Of a DNA stretch of 64,000 nucleotides, positions 50,346 to 61,114 are shown in pieces. The notes under the pieces are model-generated. The model did no database searches. It was not told the origin of the DNA and saw nothing but the letters and a program-made list of their open reading frames with translations. Source of the DNA: Tritrichomonas musculus (Eukaryota > Parabasalia > Tritrichomonadida > Tritrichomonadidae); NCBI GenBank assembly GCA_039105265.1, contig JAPFFF010000018.1, positions 1,426,001-1,490,000 of the forward strand, read 5' to 3'. Position numbers and translations under genes: made by a program. How positions within the stretch are numbered: position 1 is the first letter of the stretch; each line of letters begins with the position of its first letter.

Positions 50346-50627
50346 TTATGAAAATTTTCAAATGGCGAAATAATCATTCAATTTTTAAAACTTTTTCAAA
50401 TTGATTTTTCCATTTAAAAAAAAGTAAATTTTATTTTAATTTATTATTGTTTTAATCACATAAATAAAAAAAGTATACCTGTAGGCATTGTTGATAAAAA
50501 AAAAAAAACGCAAACGTCATATTGATTGAAAAATGTCATAGATAGGAATTCTATTGAAATGATTTTTGGCATATCTGGAATATTCTTCACAGTATAGGCA
50601 ACTGCCGAGATGTCTATTATTAATTTG

Positions 50628-51536
50628 TTAAAGATCAGATGATGTATAAATAAAGTTAATTGATGGTAAGTTTCCTCTCCCAATAATGTTAAAAGGGCCG
50701 GCTGGAGGTGAATTATAATCAGGTATAAATGGAGACATTGGAATATTTAACGCAGATTCCATTTTTTGTTGTTGTGGCATTTGCTGCTGCGGTTGTTGTT
50801 GTTGCATTGTTTGTTGATAATGATTAACCATTTGCGGTTGTGTTTGGTGTAATTGATTTTGTGATTGTATAATTGGTTTTGTATCTATTGAGGGTTGCCT
50901 CAAACCAATCTTTTGTGGTTGCATTTGAATGTAGTCAATTGGTCCTTTTGGATATTGAGTTTGGTAAATAATTGGTTCTTGTGAATGAGTTGGATGTGGC
51001 CCAATGTGTTGGTGTGGCGGAGCTTGTGGAGGTATTTGTTGAATTTGTTGAGATTGAACAAACGATTGTTGTAATTGATGTTGATTTATCATAGATGGAT
51101 CTGGAGTATTATGTTGAATACTTGATACAGGCGGCATGTTTGAAACAATGGAGATTCCATTGTTTTTTGGTTGGTATACTGGATATGAATATCCAGTTTG
51201 CATATATTGTGGATATACAGGTGCATTATGTTGAATGCGATTAAATTGTTGTGGTTGTTGTAAAGGCTGTGTTGGAGGTTGAACAAAGTATTGAACTGGT
51301 TGTTGTGTAGTTTGTGCAATATGAATCGGTCCTTGTTGTTGTGGTATGTTTTGAGGTTGTGGAGTAAGATCTCCATATGGATTAGAAACAGCAATAGGTT
51401 GAATGCCTAGATTATTGCCAGGTTGTCTTCCAATTGAGCCTCGTTTGATTTTAGAAGATTGATTTCCTCCTAATACAGGTTGTGGAGAAATTTGTGGATA
51501 TCCTTGCGAATATTGCGGAATACCACGATAAGACAT
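50628..51536 (-). CDS. Gln/Pro-rich low-complexity protein, unrecognised
   Basis: 302 residues, dominated by Gln, Pro, His and Tyr. It has short runs such as QQQQPQQQMPQQQ and many QPxP pieces. Only the ends look ordered: MSYRGIPQYSQGYP at the start, and a C-terminal block IPMSPFIPDYNSPPAGPFNIIG ending in NLPSINFIYTSSDL. No domain, signal peptide or membrane segment. Protein-like composition sustained over 900 bases in AT-rich DNA, with a regular ATG and stop, argues for a real gene. Proteins of this kind often scaffold RNA or transcription complexes, but nothing here shows that. Confidence 0.65.
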   Translation of the reverse strand: MSYRGIPQYSQGYPQISPQPVLGGNQSSKIKRGSIGRQPGNNLGIQPIAVSNPYGDLTPQPQNIPQQQGPIHIAQTTQQPVQYFVQPPTQPLQQPQQFNRIQHNAPVYPQYMQTGYSYPVYQPKNNGISIVSNMPPVSSIQHNTPDPSMINQHQLQQSFVQSQQIQQIPPQAPPHQHIGPHPTHSQEPIIYQTQYPKGPIDYIQMQPQKIGLRQPSIDTKPIIQSQNQLHQTQPQMVNHYQQTMQQQQPQQQMPQQQKMESALNIPMSPFIPDYNSPPAGPFNIIGRGNLPSINFIYTSSDL

Positions 51537-52645
51537 GAAGAAATTTTATGACATCAGAAAATTTTCATATAACTATTATAATCGAAAAAAAATTGAATGG
51601 TCAATGAGTTGAATATATTTTATAGTCTTGAATTTTAAATTAAAAGAATTTCATCTCTACTATTGAAAAAAATGAAATATTTCATTTGAAAATAGTTGTT
51701 AATTTCTATGCTATTGAAAAAAAAAAAGAAATTATTTCAATAATTGAAATAAGATTATATAAAAAATTAAGAACAATTATGCTTTTTGAAAAGGAAAATA
51801 AACATCGTATTACATAAAAAAAAAATCAAAAAGGAAAATTTAAACATTATTTTTTCTTAATTAAAATAGAAATAACATAATTTCTTTGCAAACATTGTTA
51901 TAAATTGTTAAATTGAATTGAAATTGAAATTTATAATAAACTATCATTTCGCAAAAATATAAATCAATATTGGGGATTATAATTTAATATTATATTTTTA
52001 TTGTCCGAAATGAATCGATAAATGCATGAATTGATAAATAAAAATTGGAGAATATATTTAACGTTTAAAGATTATGAATGAATAGTATTCAATATAGAAA
52101 TAACTTTTTCTTATTATTCAAAAATTGAAATACATAATTCAATTTATATAAATTTAAGTAATAGACATTTTAACTCATTTATTTGGTTTAAAAACTGAAA
52201 ATGTAAATAATGTAAAAAAATGTTTTTTTTAATACATATTTTTTTCTGAGAATTAATTTTAAAAGAAATTGAGAAAGGATTGATTTTTTTCAATTTAATT
52301 CAAAAATTCAGATGAAGTGAATTATTTCAAAAAAAAAAGATAATTTAAACTTTCTACTAAAAAGATATTGATGCTAAAATTAAATCTTTAAATAAAAGAT
52401 TAAAATTTCAATTAATAATGCATAGCATTTTATTAAAAGTGTAGGATCTTTCTCTTTTTATTTTTATAAATGTAAAACTACCTTTTATTTTACGAAAAAA
52501 AATGAATGTAAAATATATTCACTTTTTCTGAATTTTATCTCTTTTTATTGAAAAGCTTTAGAAAAAAAAAACGAGTTTAAATAAAAAATTTAGCAAAAAA
52601 GCACAAGAATCAAAAATGTGTTTTAACAATCATATATCAGGAAAT

Positions 52646-52647
<2 letters not shown>

Positions 52648-52681
<34 letters not shown>
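52648..52681. repeat. Run of 34 A
   Basis: Longest homopolymer in the window; the true length is uncertain in any assembly. Confidence 0.9.
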
Positions 52682-52684
<3 letters not shown>

Positions 52685-53391
52685 TTTTCCTATTATTATC
52701 TTTGAAAATTGATTTATTTTTTAATGGTAACTAGACCTTGTCATCTTCACAATCTTCACAATAATTTTCTGAGTATAAAACTGAATTCTTTCAATATTTT
52801 TGTGAGCTTTTTTTTTTTTATTTATTTTGAGAGAATATTTTTTTTTTTTTGATTTGTTTAATATATAGTGCATAGACAAAAAAATTAATGGACGAAAATG
52901 ACTTTCACTTCACCTCCACGTAAAAAGTTGATTTATTTTCAAGAATATTGAAGTTTTTTAAATTATAATTTAATAATATTATTTTTTATGTATTATATAT
53001 TTTGTTTTAATGATTATTAGGTTAATTACATGATTAGGTCTGATGTTATTTTAACAAAAAAAAACATATTTTATACCATTATCTCCATAAGCAATTGATT
53101 AAAATGGAATTAAAAGTTGAATTATTAATTGACACCTGATTTTAATAATTTTTGTCAGATAAAATAATCAAGAATCCAAATATAAATTAAAAAAAAGTGT
53201 AATTATTTTCGGTAAAGGTATGGAAACTTCTGTCCACAAAACAGATCATTATTCTTTCATAATATAATTTTTATATGATGATATTAATGATAAATATAAT
53301 ATTAAAAATACATATTATTCTAGAGGAATTTACGATAAAAATAAATTATTTTTAGGTAAAAAATTGAATCCTAATCTTGTTATCTTAATAT

Positions 53392-53457
53392 TTAATCATT
53401 TTAAAATATTTAATATTTAATCATTTTAAAATATTTAATATTTAATCATTTTAAAAT
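53392..53457. repeat. 25-base tandem repeat, almost three copies
   Basis: The unit TTAATCATTTTAAAATATTT plus AATAT repeats with its AATCATT core at 53394, 53419 and 53444. Copies are identical until the last breaks off. Confidence 0.85.
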
Positions 53458-53909
53458 TATTTGATAAATATAATTTTAGCTCAAGAAAAATTTGTATTTT
53501 TACACATTGATATTTGAAAAGAAAAAATTGAGAGTAAAAGAATATTTGAATATATTTTTAAATTTGATAAATCTTGAATAAAACATTATTATCTGTAAGA
53601 TGTATATATATTATAATGATATATTTGTTACTATAAACATTATACAAGATAGTAAACATCATATGAACATTATATAAACATATAAATCCCAGAGGAACAT
53701 ATTATATGAAATGTTATATGCACGTGATCAGCATTCGATTTGATTAGGAAAACATTATTTTTTGAATATATTTTGTTTTCGAAAAAATAAATTCATAGAT
53801 ATCATTGATATAATATAATAAAATTAGTATATCAATGTGGTATCTAGATATTTGATTTGTAATTTAAATAAGTCAAAGTTTATGACAAATAAAAAAATTC
53901 TTTATTTAT

Positions 53910-55394
53910 TTAGCAAAATAGTAATAACATAATAATAATGATGCATATAATAATTATGATGCATACAATAATAAAAACTGCAAAATAAGAGGAATTATTA
54001 TTACTATTAGGTTTCAATATATTAGGAGAAGGTGAACGATTGCTACATCTTCTAGTATTATTATTGATATTATTAAAAGATTGTTTATATGGTGAGTATC
54101 TGATGTTTTTCTGAGGAGATAATTTTTTTGAATAATTTGTAGAAGTTGACTGTTGTGTATCTCTCGTCTTTACTTCAGATGAAACATATTTTGGAGAATG
54201 AGAAGTTTTTGAGTTTTTAGATAATATCGGACTCAGTGATGATTTTTCTGGTTCTGATTGTATATAAGTAGAAATTTGAGATGACCTTGAGCTTTGGGGA
54301 GTTGTTGTGTTGTTTTGTGATGAATTCTTTGGTTCTGGTGATATGTATGTTATATTTCGTGTTTGCCTCGAGCTTTGGGGAATTGTAGCATTATTTTGTG
54401 ATGGTTTATTTGTCTCTGATGATATATACGTAGAATTTTGAGATGACCTTGAGTTTTGGGGAATTGTTGTATTGTTTTGTGATGAATTCTTTGGTTCTGG
54501 TGATATGTATGTTATATTTCGTGTTTGCCTCGAGCTTTGAGGAATTGTTGTATTGTTTTGTGATGATTTTATTGGTTCTGATTGTATATAAGTAGAATTT
54601 TGAGATGACCTTGAGTTTTGGGGAACTGTTGTGTTGTTTTGTGATGAATTCTTTGGTTCTGGTGATATGTAGGTTATATTTCGTGTTTGCCTCGAGCTTT
54701 GAGGAATTGTTGTATTGTTTTGTGATGATTTTATTGGTTCTGATTGTATATAAGTAGAATTTTGAGATGACCTTGAGTTTTGGGGAACTGTTGTGTTGTT
54801 TTGTGATGAATTCTTTGGTTCTGGTGATATGTAGGTTATATTTCGTGTTTGCCTCGAGCTTTGAGGAATTGTTGTATTGTTTTGTGATGATTTTATTGGT
54901 TCTGGTTGTATATAAGTAGAATTTTGAGATGACCTTGAGCTTTGGGGAACTGTTGTGTTGTTTTGTGATGAATTCTTTGGTTCCGGTGATATGTATGTTA
55001 TATTTCGTGTTTGCCTCGAGCTTTGAGGAATTGTTGTATTGTTTTGTGATGATTTTATTGGTTCTGATTGTATATAAGTAGAATTTTGAGATGACCTTGA
55101 GCTTTGGGGAGCTGTTGTGTTGTTTTGTGATGAATTCTTTGGTTCTGGTGATATGTAGGTTATATTTCGTGTTTGCCTCGAGCTTTGGGGAATTGTATCA
55201 TTATTTTGTGATGGTTTATTTGTCTCTGATGACATATACGTAGAATTTTGAGATACTCTGGTACTCTGTGGAACTGGAGGGATAACATTTGTTGTTGAAT
55301 CATGTTCATCTTTGTTAGAACTCGTATTAATATATGTTCTCTCAACATTTCTTCTCCTTCCTTGATTTGGTGGTAAGCCACCCATAAAAGACAT
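53910..55394 (-). CDS. Tail-anchored protein with 13 alternating 27-residue repeats
   Basis: 494 residues. From residue 44 to about 386 the protein is a tandem array of 27-residue units alternating between two forms. Form A begins SSRQTRNITYISPEPKNSSQ and form B SSRSSQNSTYIQSEPIKSSQ; both end in NNTT.PQ. There are six A units and seven B units (the last partial), so the true period is 54 residues. B units 1 and 11 share a variant (SSETNKPSQNN). After a polar linker the protein ends in about 24 hydrophobic residues (FAVFIIVCIIIIICIIII..) with one polar residue after them, a classical tail anchor. There is no signal peptide, so the repeats should face the cytosol. N-x-T/S sequons are abundant but would not be glycosylated in that orientation. 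Function unknown. Confidence 0.75.
   Translation of the reverse strand: MSFMGGLPPNQGRRRNVERTYINTSSNKDEHDSTTNVIPPVPQSTRVSQNSTYMSSETNKPSQNNDTIPQSSRQTRNITYISPEPKNSSQNNTTAPQSSRSSQNSTYIQSEPIKSSQNNTTIPQSSRQTRNITYISPEPKNSSQNNTTVPQSSRSSQNSTYIQPEPIKSSQNNTTIPQSSRQTRNITYISPEPKNSSQNNTTVPQNSRSSQNSTYIQSEPIKSSQNNTTIPQSSRQTRNITYISPEPKNSSQNNTTVPQNSRSSQNSTYIQSEPIKSSQNNTTIPQSSRQTRNITYISPEPKNSSQNNTTIPQNSRSSQNSTYISSETNKPSQNNATIPQSSRQTRNITYISPEPKNSSQNNTTTPQSSRSSQISTYIQSEPEKSSLSPILSKNSKTSHSPKYVSSEVKTRDTQQSTSTNYSKKLSPQKNIRYSPYKQSFNNINNNTRRCSNRSPSPNILKPNSNNNSSYFAVFIIVCIIIIICIIIIMLLLFC
54237..55265 (-). repeat. Coding tandem repeat, 162-base period made of two 81-base halves
   Basis: DNA of the repeat array in the tail-anchored protein. 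Neighbouring 162-base units are nearly identical, so the array is young or kept uniform by recombination. Copy number here may be affected by assembly. Confidence 0.9.
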
Positions 55395-55882
55395 TTATAA
55401 AATAACTATTCTTTCTGAAGTTATTCGAGAACATTGAATTTTGTGTTTCCATTACCGAATTTTTTATATTGAAAAATTTCAAAGGTTTACATAATTTCCA
55501 CTTCATATCATGACTTTTCGTATTACAAATCAATAGTATTTTTATTTTCTATATATTTGATATTGCAATGTAAATGTTAATGATATATACCAATGAGATG
55601 TTTGATTCGGAATGTTCAAATCATTTGAATCAAATATGATATTGCTCATCGTGAAAAAGAAAAAAGCTGTTGGACTTTGATTTTATATTTGATGTAATAA
55701 TATCATAATATTCCTTATAAATTATATTTGTGCAAGTTTTTTTCTTATTCATTTGATTATATTACCAAAATTTATTTGAAAAAAATCAAATATTAACTAT
55801 TCATGATGACATGTTGGATTCTATAACTTATAAATTTGGTTCTATTAAATAAACGTAAATTGCATAAATCATGATAATAAAT
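55395..55882. other. Intergenic, 490 bases
   Basis: AT-rich; no motif, repeat element or gene recognised. Confidence 0.6.
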
Positions 55883-56911
55883 TTATTTAAAAACAGCATT
55901 TATGATTTTAGATGGTTCTTTCAAGTTGTCAGAGTATTGAATACGGATCATAATTGGTCTAAGTTTGTTATCTTTATGTAAAATAGAAATTGTTCCATTA
56001 ATCGTGTCATCCTTATTAATTAAATTATCATTATTTTCTTGATATTCTTGTGGAATTCTTATTGAAACTTGATACCAATGTGTGTCTGCATCATAAGGTG
56101 ACGTACTGAGTTCAATTTGTTGTTGATCATTTTCTGGCTTGTTTTCTGGAATAGGAAACTTGAGTTTAAACCAAAGGATAAAACGATCAATGGTAAATGG
56201 TTCATCATTGCATGATCTAAGAGTGAATGGTGAAATTATTGATAAATCATTGACTGTTATTTTTGTAAAATCAAGATTGCAAATCAATACAGAATCTGTT
56301 TTTATTCGTGAATAAGCAATACAATCGAGGCATGCTTCATTAGTTTCATCTTTCTCAATTGGTGAAAAATCAAAGCCATAAACATCTGACCAATTATACT
56401 TTGTTATATAATCGTAAGATGACTCTATACATGATGATAAATAAATTTCTGCTGAAGAGGGAATAACAGTTCCTCCTTCTTTTAGAAAGTTGTCACGTGC
56501 AAAAAGTAATTCAGGTATCAATGAATCAAGTAGTAAGCAGTATCCAATTGATGTTGTGAAAACAAGATCAACTTTTTCATTCAATTTGATTTTATCGATT
56601 GGCCCTTGGAGAACAGTGATAGTATCTTGATAATTGTTTTTTTTAATAACGTCAATTGCAGAAGTTGCAATAATTGATGGTTCCCATGTATAAACATGGC
56701 GAGCTCCTGCACGAGCAGCAAGAAGTGCAAAAAGGCCTGGTCCTGTTCCTACTTCAAAAACGACTTTATCTCGAAATTTGGTCGGATTGTATGATACAAC
56801 TTCACGCCAGATATTCATCCCATGATAATCCCTATACATGGGTTCATAGTAGCCAAAGTGAGCTCGAAGATTAAAATAATAATCATTGGATTGTAAATCG
56901 ATTGGATCCAT
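55883..56911 (-). CDS. Divergent protein arginine methyltransferase (PRMT) lacking the double-Glu loop
   Basis: 342 residues, about the length of PRMT1. The N-terminal motif YYFNLRAHFGYYEPMYRD (11-28) matches YYF..YAHFGIHEEML.D. The SAM motif VFEVGTGPGL is at 51-60 and the ribose-binding Glu77 in YTWEPS. The double-Glu loop, normally SEWMGY..(Y)ESM, reads TTSIGYCLLLDSL at 119-131: Thr120 stands where the first catalytic Glu should be and Asp129 where the second should be. The beta-barrel follows, and the THW loop is kept (277-279). Active PRMTs use the two Glu to hold the guanidino group, so this protein is probably inactive or has changed substrate. Dimerisation with an active PRMT is one possibility. 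The family is certain; the activity is inferred. Confidence 0.9.
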   Translation of the reverse strand: MDPIDLQSNDYYFNLRAHFGYYEPMYRDYHGMNIWREVVSYNPTKFRDKVVFEVGTGPGLFALLAARAGARHVYTWEPSIIATSAIDVIKKNNYQDTITVLQGPIDKIKLNEKVDLVFTTSIGYCLLLDSLIPELLFARDNFLKEGGTVIPSSAEIYLSSCIESSYDYITKYNWSDVYGFDFSPIEKDETNEACLDCIAYSRIKTDSVLICNLDFTKITVNDLSIISPFTLRSCNDEPFTIDRFILWFKLKFPIPENKPENDQQQIELSTSPYDADTHWYQVSIRIPQEYQENNDNLINKDDTINGTISILHKDNKLRPIMIRIQYSDNLKEPSKIINAVFK

Positions 56912-57081
56912 TCTTGTAAATAGCTATTCAAGTTAAAATTTGATGTTCTCAAAAAGTTGAATTTTCAAAATCAACAAAATTTCTGCATGAGATACTCTGA
57001 TCAGATAAATTTTTTTAAATAAATATGATAAAATCTAAATGTTTTAACTTATCTATTCAAATTTAGAAACTAAAAAGTAGT

Positions 57082-57786
57082 CTAATCACTATGTTTTTTA
57101 GTCAGAAATCCAACATGCGCAGTTGTTCTTAAATCCATATGACCAACATCATTAAACATTGGTGGATGTTTTACAGTATCAATTTCATTCCAATCTAAGC
57201 CAAATTCATTTTGGGCAATTTCAAAAAAAGCTAAATCTTCTTTCACCAAATGTGTTCGATGATGGGTATAAAGAACCAATGCAAAACCATCTTCTTTCAT
57301 AAGGTCTATTACTGATTTGATCAATTGACGATGTACAGTGTGATTGAATATAACATCTGATAATATTAATATATCAAACTTCTCATTATTATTTAAAGAT
57401 AATATAGGTGAAGGATCTTTTCCCCACATAAATCCAATTCCATGAGAATTTTTATATTTTTCAACATTAAACTTAAGATTATCAACTAAATAATCATCAG
57501 GATAATCTGTTGCAACAACATTTTTAGCACCTTGAATACAGCAGCACATTGACGGAAGACCTGCACCACTACCTAATTCGCAAACAGTTTTATCCTTAAC
57601 ATCAATATTATATTTTTTATGAAGAATGATTGATGAAGCAATTTTTCCAGCTTCTGCAAGCTTGTCTCCCCATAATGAATGGTGCTTATTCAATAATCTA
57701 ACAGATATTCCTTCCCAAACTACAATTGGATACTCTAATTCTGGTATTTCTTCTTCTTCTTGATGGAATAAGTTATCTAAATCCAT
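57082..57786 (-). CDS. EFM7: Efm7/NNT1-type protein lysine and N-terminal methyltransferase
   Basis: 234 residues, usual length. Methyltransferase family 16 with Efm7 features: HSLWGDKLAEAGK (36-48), CELGSGAGLPSMCC (69-82), the TDYPDDYLVDN block (93-103), WGKDPSP (121-127), and FDILILSDVIFNHTVHRQL (137-155, with the family's SD..FNH signature). A late PMF..VG block also fits. Yeast Efm7 methylates the N-terminal Gly and Lys of elongation factor eEF1A. No part is missing. It lies 170 bases from the PRMT on the same strand, each with its own leader, so co-transcription is not implied. Confidence 0.85.
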   Translation of the reverse strand: MDLDNLFHQEEEEIPELEYPIVVWEGISVRLLNKHHSLWGDKLAEAGKIASSIILHKKYNIDVKDKTVCELGSGAGLPSMCCCIQGAKNVVATDYPDDYLVDNLKFNVEKYKNSHGIGFMWGKDPSPILSLNNNEKFDILILSDVIFNHTVHRQLIKSVIDLMKEDGFALVLYTHHRTHLVKEDLAFFEIAQNEFGLDWNEIDTVKHPPMFNDVGHMDLRTTAHVGFLTKKHSD

Positions 57787-59242
57787 ATTAATTGATTTGA
57801 TTTATAAATACGTTTTGTTACTCAGATGACAGGTAAAAAGACAGTAATTGCTTTTTTTTTAACTTTTTGAAATAATTGAAAGAACTTAGAAATTGGCCGT
57901 GATTTTTTCTTTGATTGGGATTCAATTGATGTAAACTTTTTGAATAATGGTTTTCAAAGGTTCTCCTTCATATAATTTGTTAAAATATCCGCATGAAAAA
58001 AAAGTGCTTCAAGTTGTTTATATTAAAATTTAGTTATTTAAATAGTAATAATTATAAAATAATAGTATCATAATAGTTATCATATTTTTCATTTTTTTCT
58101 TTAATTGATACCATGAAAAGAATAAAGCTATATTATTTATATTTTATTTTCTAGTTATCTACGTGAATATAGTTAGATAATTGTGGAAAAGAATTGAAAA
58201 ATCAGCATATTATTTATGTTTTTTTATCATATAAAATTGTTCAGCTTTTTGAATGAATTACTGTGAAAAATCTATTCGAATCATTTTTGAAACAAATTGA
58301 ATCAGCTGGGTTCATAGGTAGAGTTTTTCAGAATTATCGGTTAGTTTTCAAATTTGAATGCTTCATTCAATTTCCTTTCAATTTTTTGAGGCAAACATGC
58401 AAGGTAGTCGTTTCTCGTGCACTAAAAGATTTCAAAGTTTCTTATTTCCAAAAAAATATTCTTATGGTCGTATATCATATGAATTTAGGATTCTTTATTC
58501 TTCAATTTCTTTTTGGAAGAAAATTAGTTAATATTATTTTAGAAAAATTTCTCCATATTTTTACTTTAGTAATCTGATGATTTGCTTCTAGTGTTGAAAG
58601 AAAATGAACAAATAGTGCCTAATTTACTTTTTATTAAATTTTTGAAAAAGATACTGAATCTTTTATGCAAAAAATGTATTAAAATCTCCTTAATTTTTAT
58701 ATATGATTCATATAAAAATATTTTATTACAGAAATATATACATAAATTAAATAAATGTATTTAATATAATTATAATGTTCATTATCGATCAGCATATTTC
58801 ATTAACATCAGTTTATTTTTGAAATTATTTGAACATGCACTAAATATACAGTTTATTTTATTACAGAAAAGCTGATATTATACATTTTTTTTTTAATGGA
58901 AATAAAAATCTTTTTATATTTTGAATAGTTTATATTTATATTTTTCTGCGCAAAAAGCGGTTGGAAAAACTTTACTCATAGGGTTCAGAATCAATTTGTT
59001 TTGATCACGATATAAAAAAAAAATAATTTATTGAAAAAAAAAAAGGTTCGAATAATATATTTTTAAAAAACAGCTTCTTAAAAAAGAAAAATATCTCTTC
59101 CAAATATGTGTAGGGTTGGAATATAGCTACTAGAGATGATTTTTGTGAAATGAGAAATATCACTTAATATTGGGTAGCAAGTATCTGAAAATAAAAGATA
59201 TCTGTTAAAAACAGATTCTACTTTTCAAGATTGTAAGGTTTA
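57787..59242. other. Intergenic, 1.5 kb, no gene seen
   Basis: AT-rich. The plus-strand open frame at 58263-58577 starts with GTG, not ATG, and resembles no family. 58263-58460 is slightly less AT-rich than its surroundings, but I cannot identify a relic. Confidence 0.6.
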
Positions 59243-60277
59243 TCACTTTGTATAAGGTGAATTAAAAGGTTTGCCCTCAATATATTGGGTTTCTTTTTTT
59301 GTTTGGTAAATTTTCTTCTTCATATTTTCTAGCCAAATTCTATGTTGCTTTTGAATCTCTTTTCTATCTTCAAGTAATTGATTTATCGATGATTTAATAT
59401 TAGAAAATTCGCTGAGAATGTTGGTCTCCATTTCAATAAATTGCTTTTTTGTTGAATCCATTTCGGTTGTAACACGAGAAATATCTTGTCCTGTAATAAT
59501 TGGCTTTTCATTTTCAGATGTGCTTAAGTTATTATTTTTGAATTCAATTTTTTCTTTTTCATTTAAATTTTTATTAGTATTTTCATCATTTTTTTCGACT
59601 TCTGTATGTGGAGTTAAATTTGTATTGTTATTTTCATCTTTGATTTTTTGAATAAGATTTTCAAGATTATTAAAAGATTTATCTGACATCTCAATTAATT
59701 TTGATTTGGAAGAATTGATAATTGGAACTTTGGTTGGAAACCCAAGTCCTACGTGTATTTTTTGTCCATAAATATTAATCTTTTGCATATTGTTTTTGTT
59801 TACTTTTCCGCCTCCAAAAGGCATGTGGCGGGTTTTGCAAAGAGTCATTTTATTAGTCATATTAGCAGGCATACTTAGAGAAGAGTATCTTTTTTGGACG
59901 GCTGTGTGTAAGTCGATATTTTTTTCATCTTTTCTAAACAATGGTGTTGTTTTCCAATAGCCTCCTGATAATGAAAGGAGAGGATCTGAAGATATGGTTT
60001 TAGCTTTATTATTTGTTATGTTTGTAGTTTTATCGTCGTCTGTATCAGTATTACTATCAGTCAAAACTGTATTTGAGTCAAAAACTGATGGACAGGACAT
60101 TGCATAAGGTATAACTGTGTTTGATTCATCATTTGATTCTTCAAGCTTAATATTTTGATCTTTTAAAAAGAATTCATGCTCAAATTCTCTTTGCTTCTCT
60201 TTTGAAATATGCAATTTATTGGACGAAACCTTCATAAAGGTAACATGATCTGAGGATTGATTCGGTTTCTCAATCAT
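59243..60277 (-). CDS. Unrecognised polar protein with a C-terminal coiled coil
   Basis: 344 residues, Asn, Lys, Ser and Thr-rich. The first 100 residues are acidic and disordered. A middle block (SLSGGYWKTTPLF, then RYSSLSMPANM..KMTLCKTRHMPFGGGKVNK and GQKIHVGLGFPTKVPIINS, about 105-195) looks more constrained and may be a short binding module. Residues about 270-330 (VTTEMDSTKKQFIEMETNIL, then INQLLEDRKEIQKQH) form a coiled coil. No signal peptide or membrane segment. The long frame and the ordered blocks support a real gene; I do not recognise it. Confidence 0.6.
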   Translation of the reverse strand: MIEKPNQSSDHVTFMKVSSNKLHISKEKQREFEHEFFLKDQNIKLEESNDESNTVIPYAMSCPSVFDSNTVLTDSNTDTDDDKTTNITNNKAKTISSDPLLSLSGGYWKTTPLFRKDEKNIDLHTAVQKRYSSLSMPANMTNKMTLCKTRHMPFGGGKVNKNNMQKINIYGQKIHVGLGFPTKVPIINSSKSKLIEMSDKSFNNLENLIQKIKDENNNTNLTPHTEVEKNDENTNKNLNEKEKIEFKNNNLSTSENEKPIITGQDISRVTTEMDSTKKQFIEMETNILSEFSNIKSSINQLLEDRKEIQKQHRIWLENMKKKIYQTKKETQYIEGKPFNSPYTK

Positions 60278-61114
60278 AATTTGATAAAAAGGAAAAAAAT
60301 TAATGATTGAAAAATTATTCTATTTCAAATTATTTCAATTAGTAAAATATTGAATTATTTAAATTCAATTAATTTTTATAAAAAATTTAACTTCTCAAAA
60401 ATAATGAAAAAGTTTTGAAATAAAAAATGATTATTTTAATTTTTTTTGGTGTTATACATATTTTACTTTTGGAAAAGGCATGGAAAAGATAAAAATATTT
60501 ATAAAAATAATTCAAAGACAATAAAAAATGGGTTCTCAATTTTTCGAATTATATTTTTCTAATATAAACATGGAACCATTTTCCAACAAAGCTCAAATAT
60601 TACTTTATCATTATATTTTAAAAAAAAAATATGTAATGAAAGGATAGCAATATAAAAAAAAAGCATTCAAAATAAAATTATTTTAAATTTTTTATTGCAT
60701 CTCAAATTTGATAATTCCATTTTTTCATTCTATGAGTCCTCATAAAAGCTTTGATTATTTGAATGTTGTTTATACACACAAATTTTACATCATATTTTAA
60801 TTCAATATTTTTCACAAAATATCTGAAATAAATGAATGTAGCAGGTTAAAATCAATTGAAAATTAAAAACTATTCTCTTTTTGCAGTAAAAATATTTACG
60901 ACTGCCCCATTTAACCTATTTCAAACCTTTTTATCAAATTCTTTTATTTTAAAATTTATTATCAATTATTATTATAATTTCTTATAATAAAATAATTATT
61001 TTGGTCCAAAAGTATGAATAGAAATCAGTTCAAAATCTTAAAAATTAATTTTAAAAAATCACCACGAAATAATAGATAAAAAAAAAAAAATAAAATAAAA
61101 ATATCATTTATGAA
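60278..61114. other. Intergenic, 840 bases
   Basis: AT-rich spacer with several A or T runs; nothing recognised. Confidence 0.6.

Larger units (their letters stand above)
51537..53909. other. Intergenic, 2.4 kb, AT-rich, no gene seen
   Basis: The longest gene-free stretch. Holds a run of 34 A (52648-52681) and a 25-base tandem repeat (about 53392-53457). No inverted-repeat element, RNA gene or coding relic was recognised. Confidence 0.7.

Noticed and set aside
50456-50683. Minus-strand frame of 75 codons
   Set aside because: It overlaps the end of the Gln/Pro-rich gene and includes A/T runs; it looks like chance.
53392-55265. CRISPR-like arrays
   Set aside because: The tandem repeats are contiguous, without unique spacers; one array is coding and the other is simple AT sequence.
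58263-58577. Open frame of 104 codons on the plus strand
   Set aside because: It begins with GTG; no ATG lies near the start, and the Phe/Leu/Lys-rich sequence matches no family.
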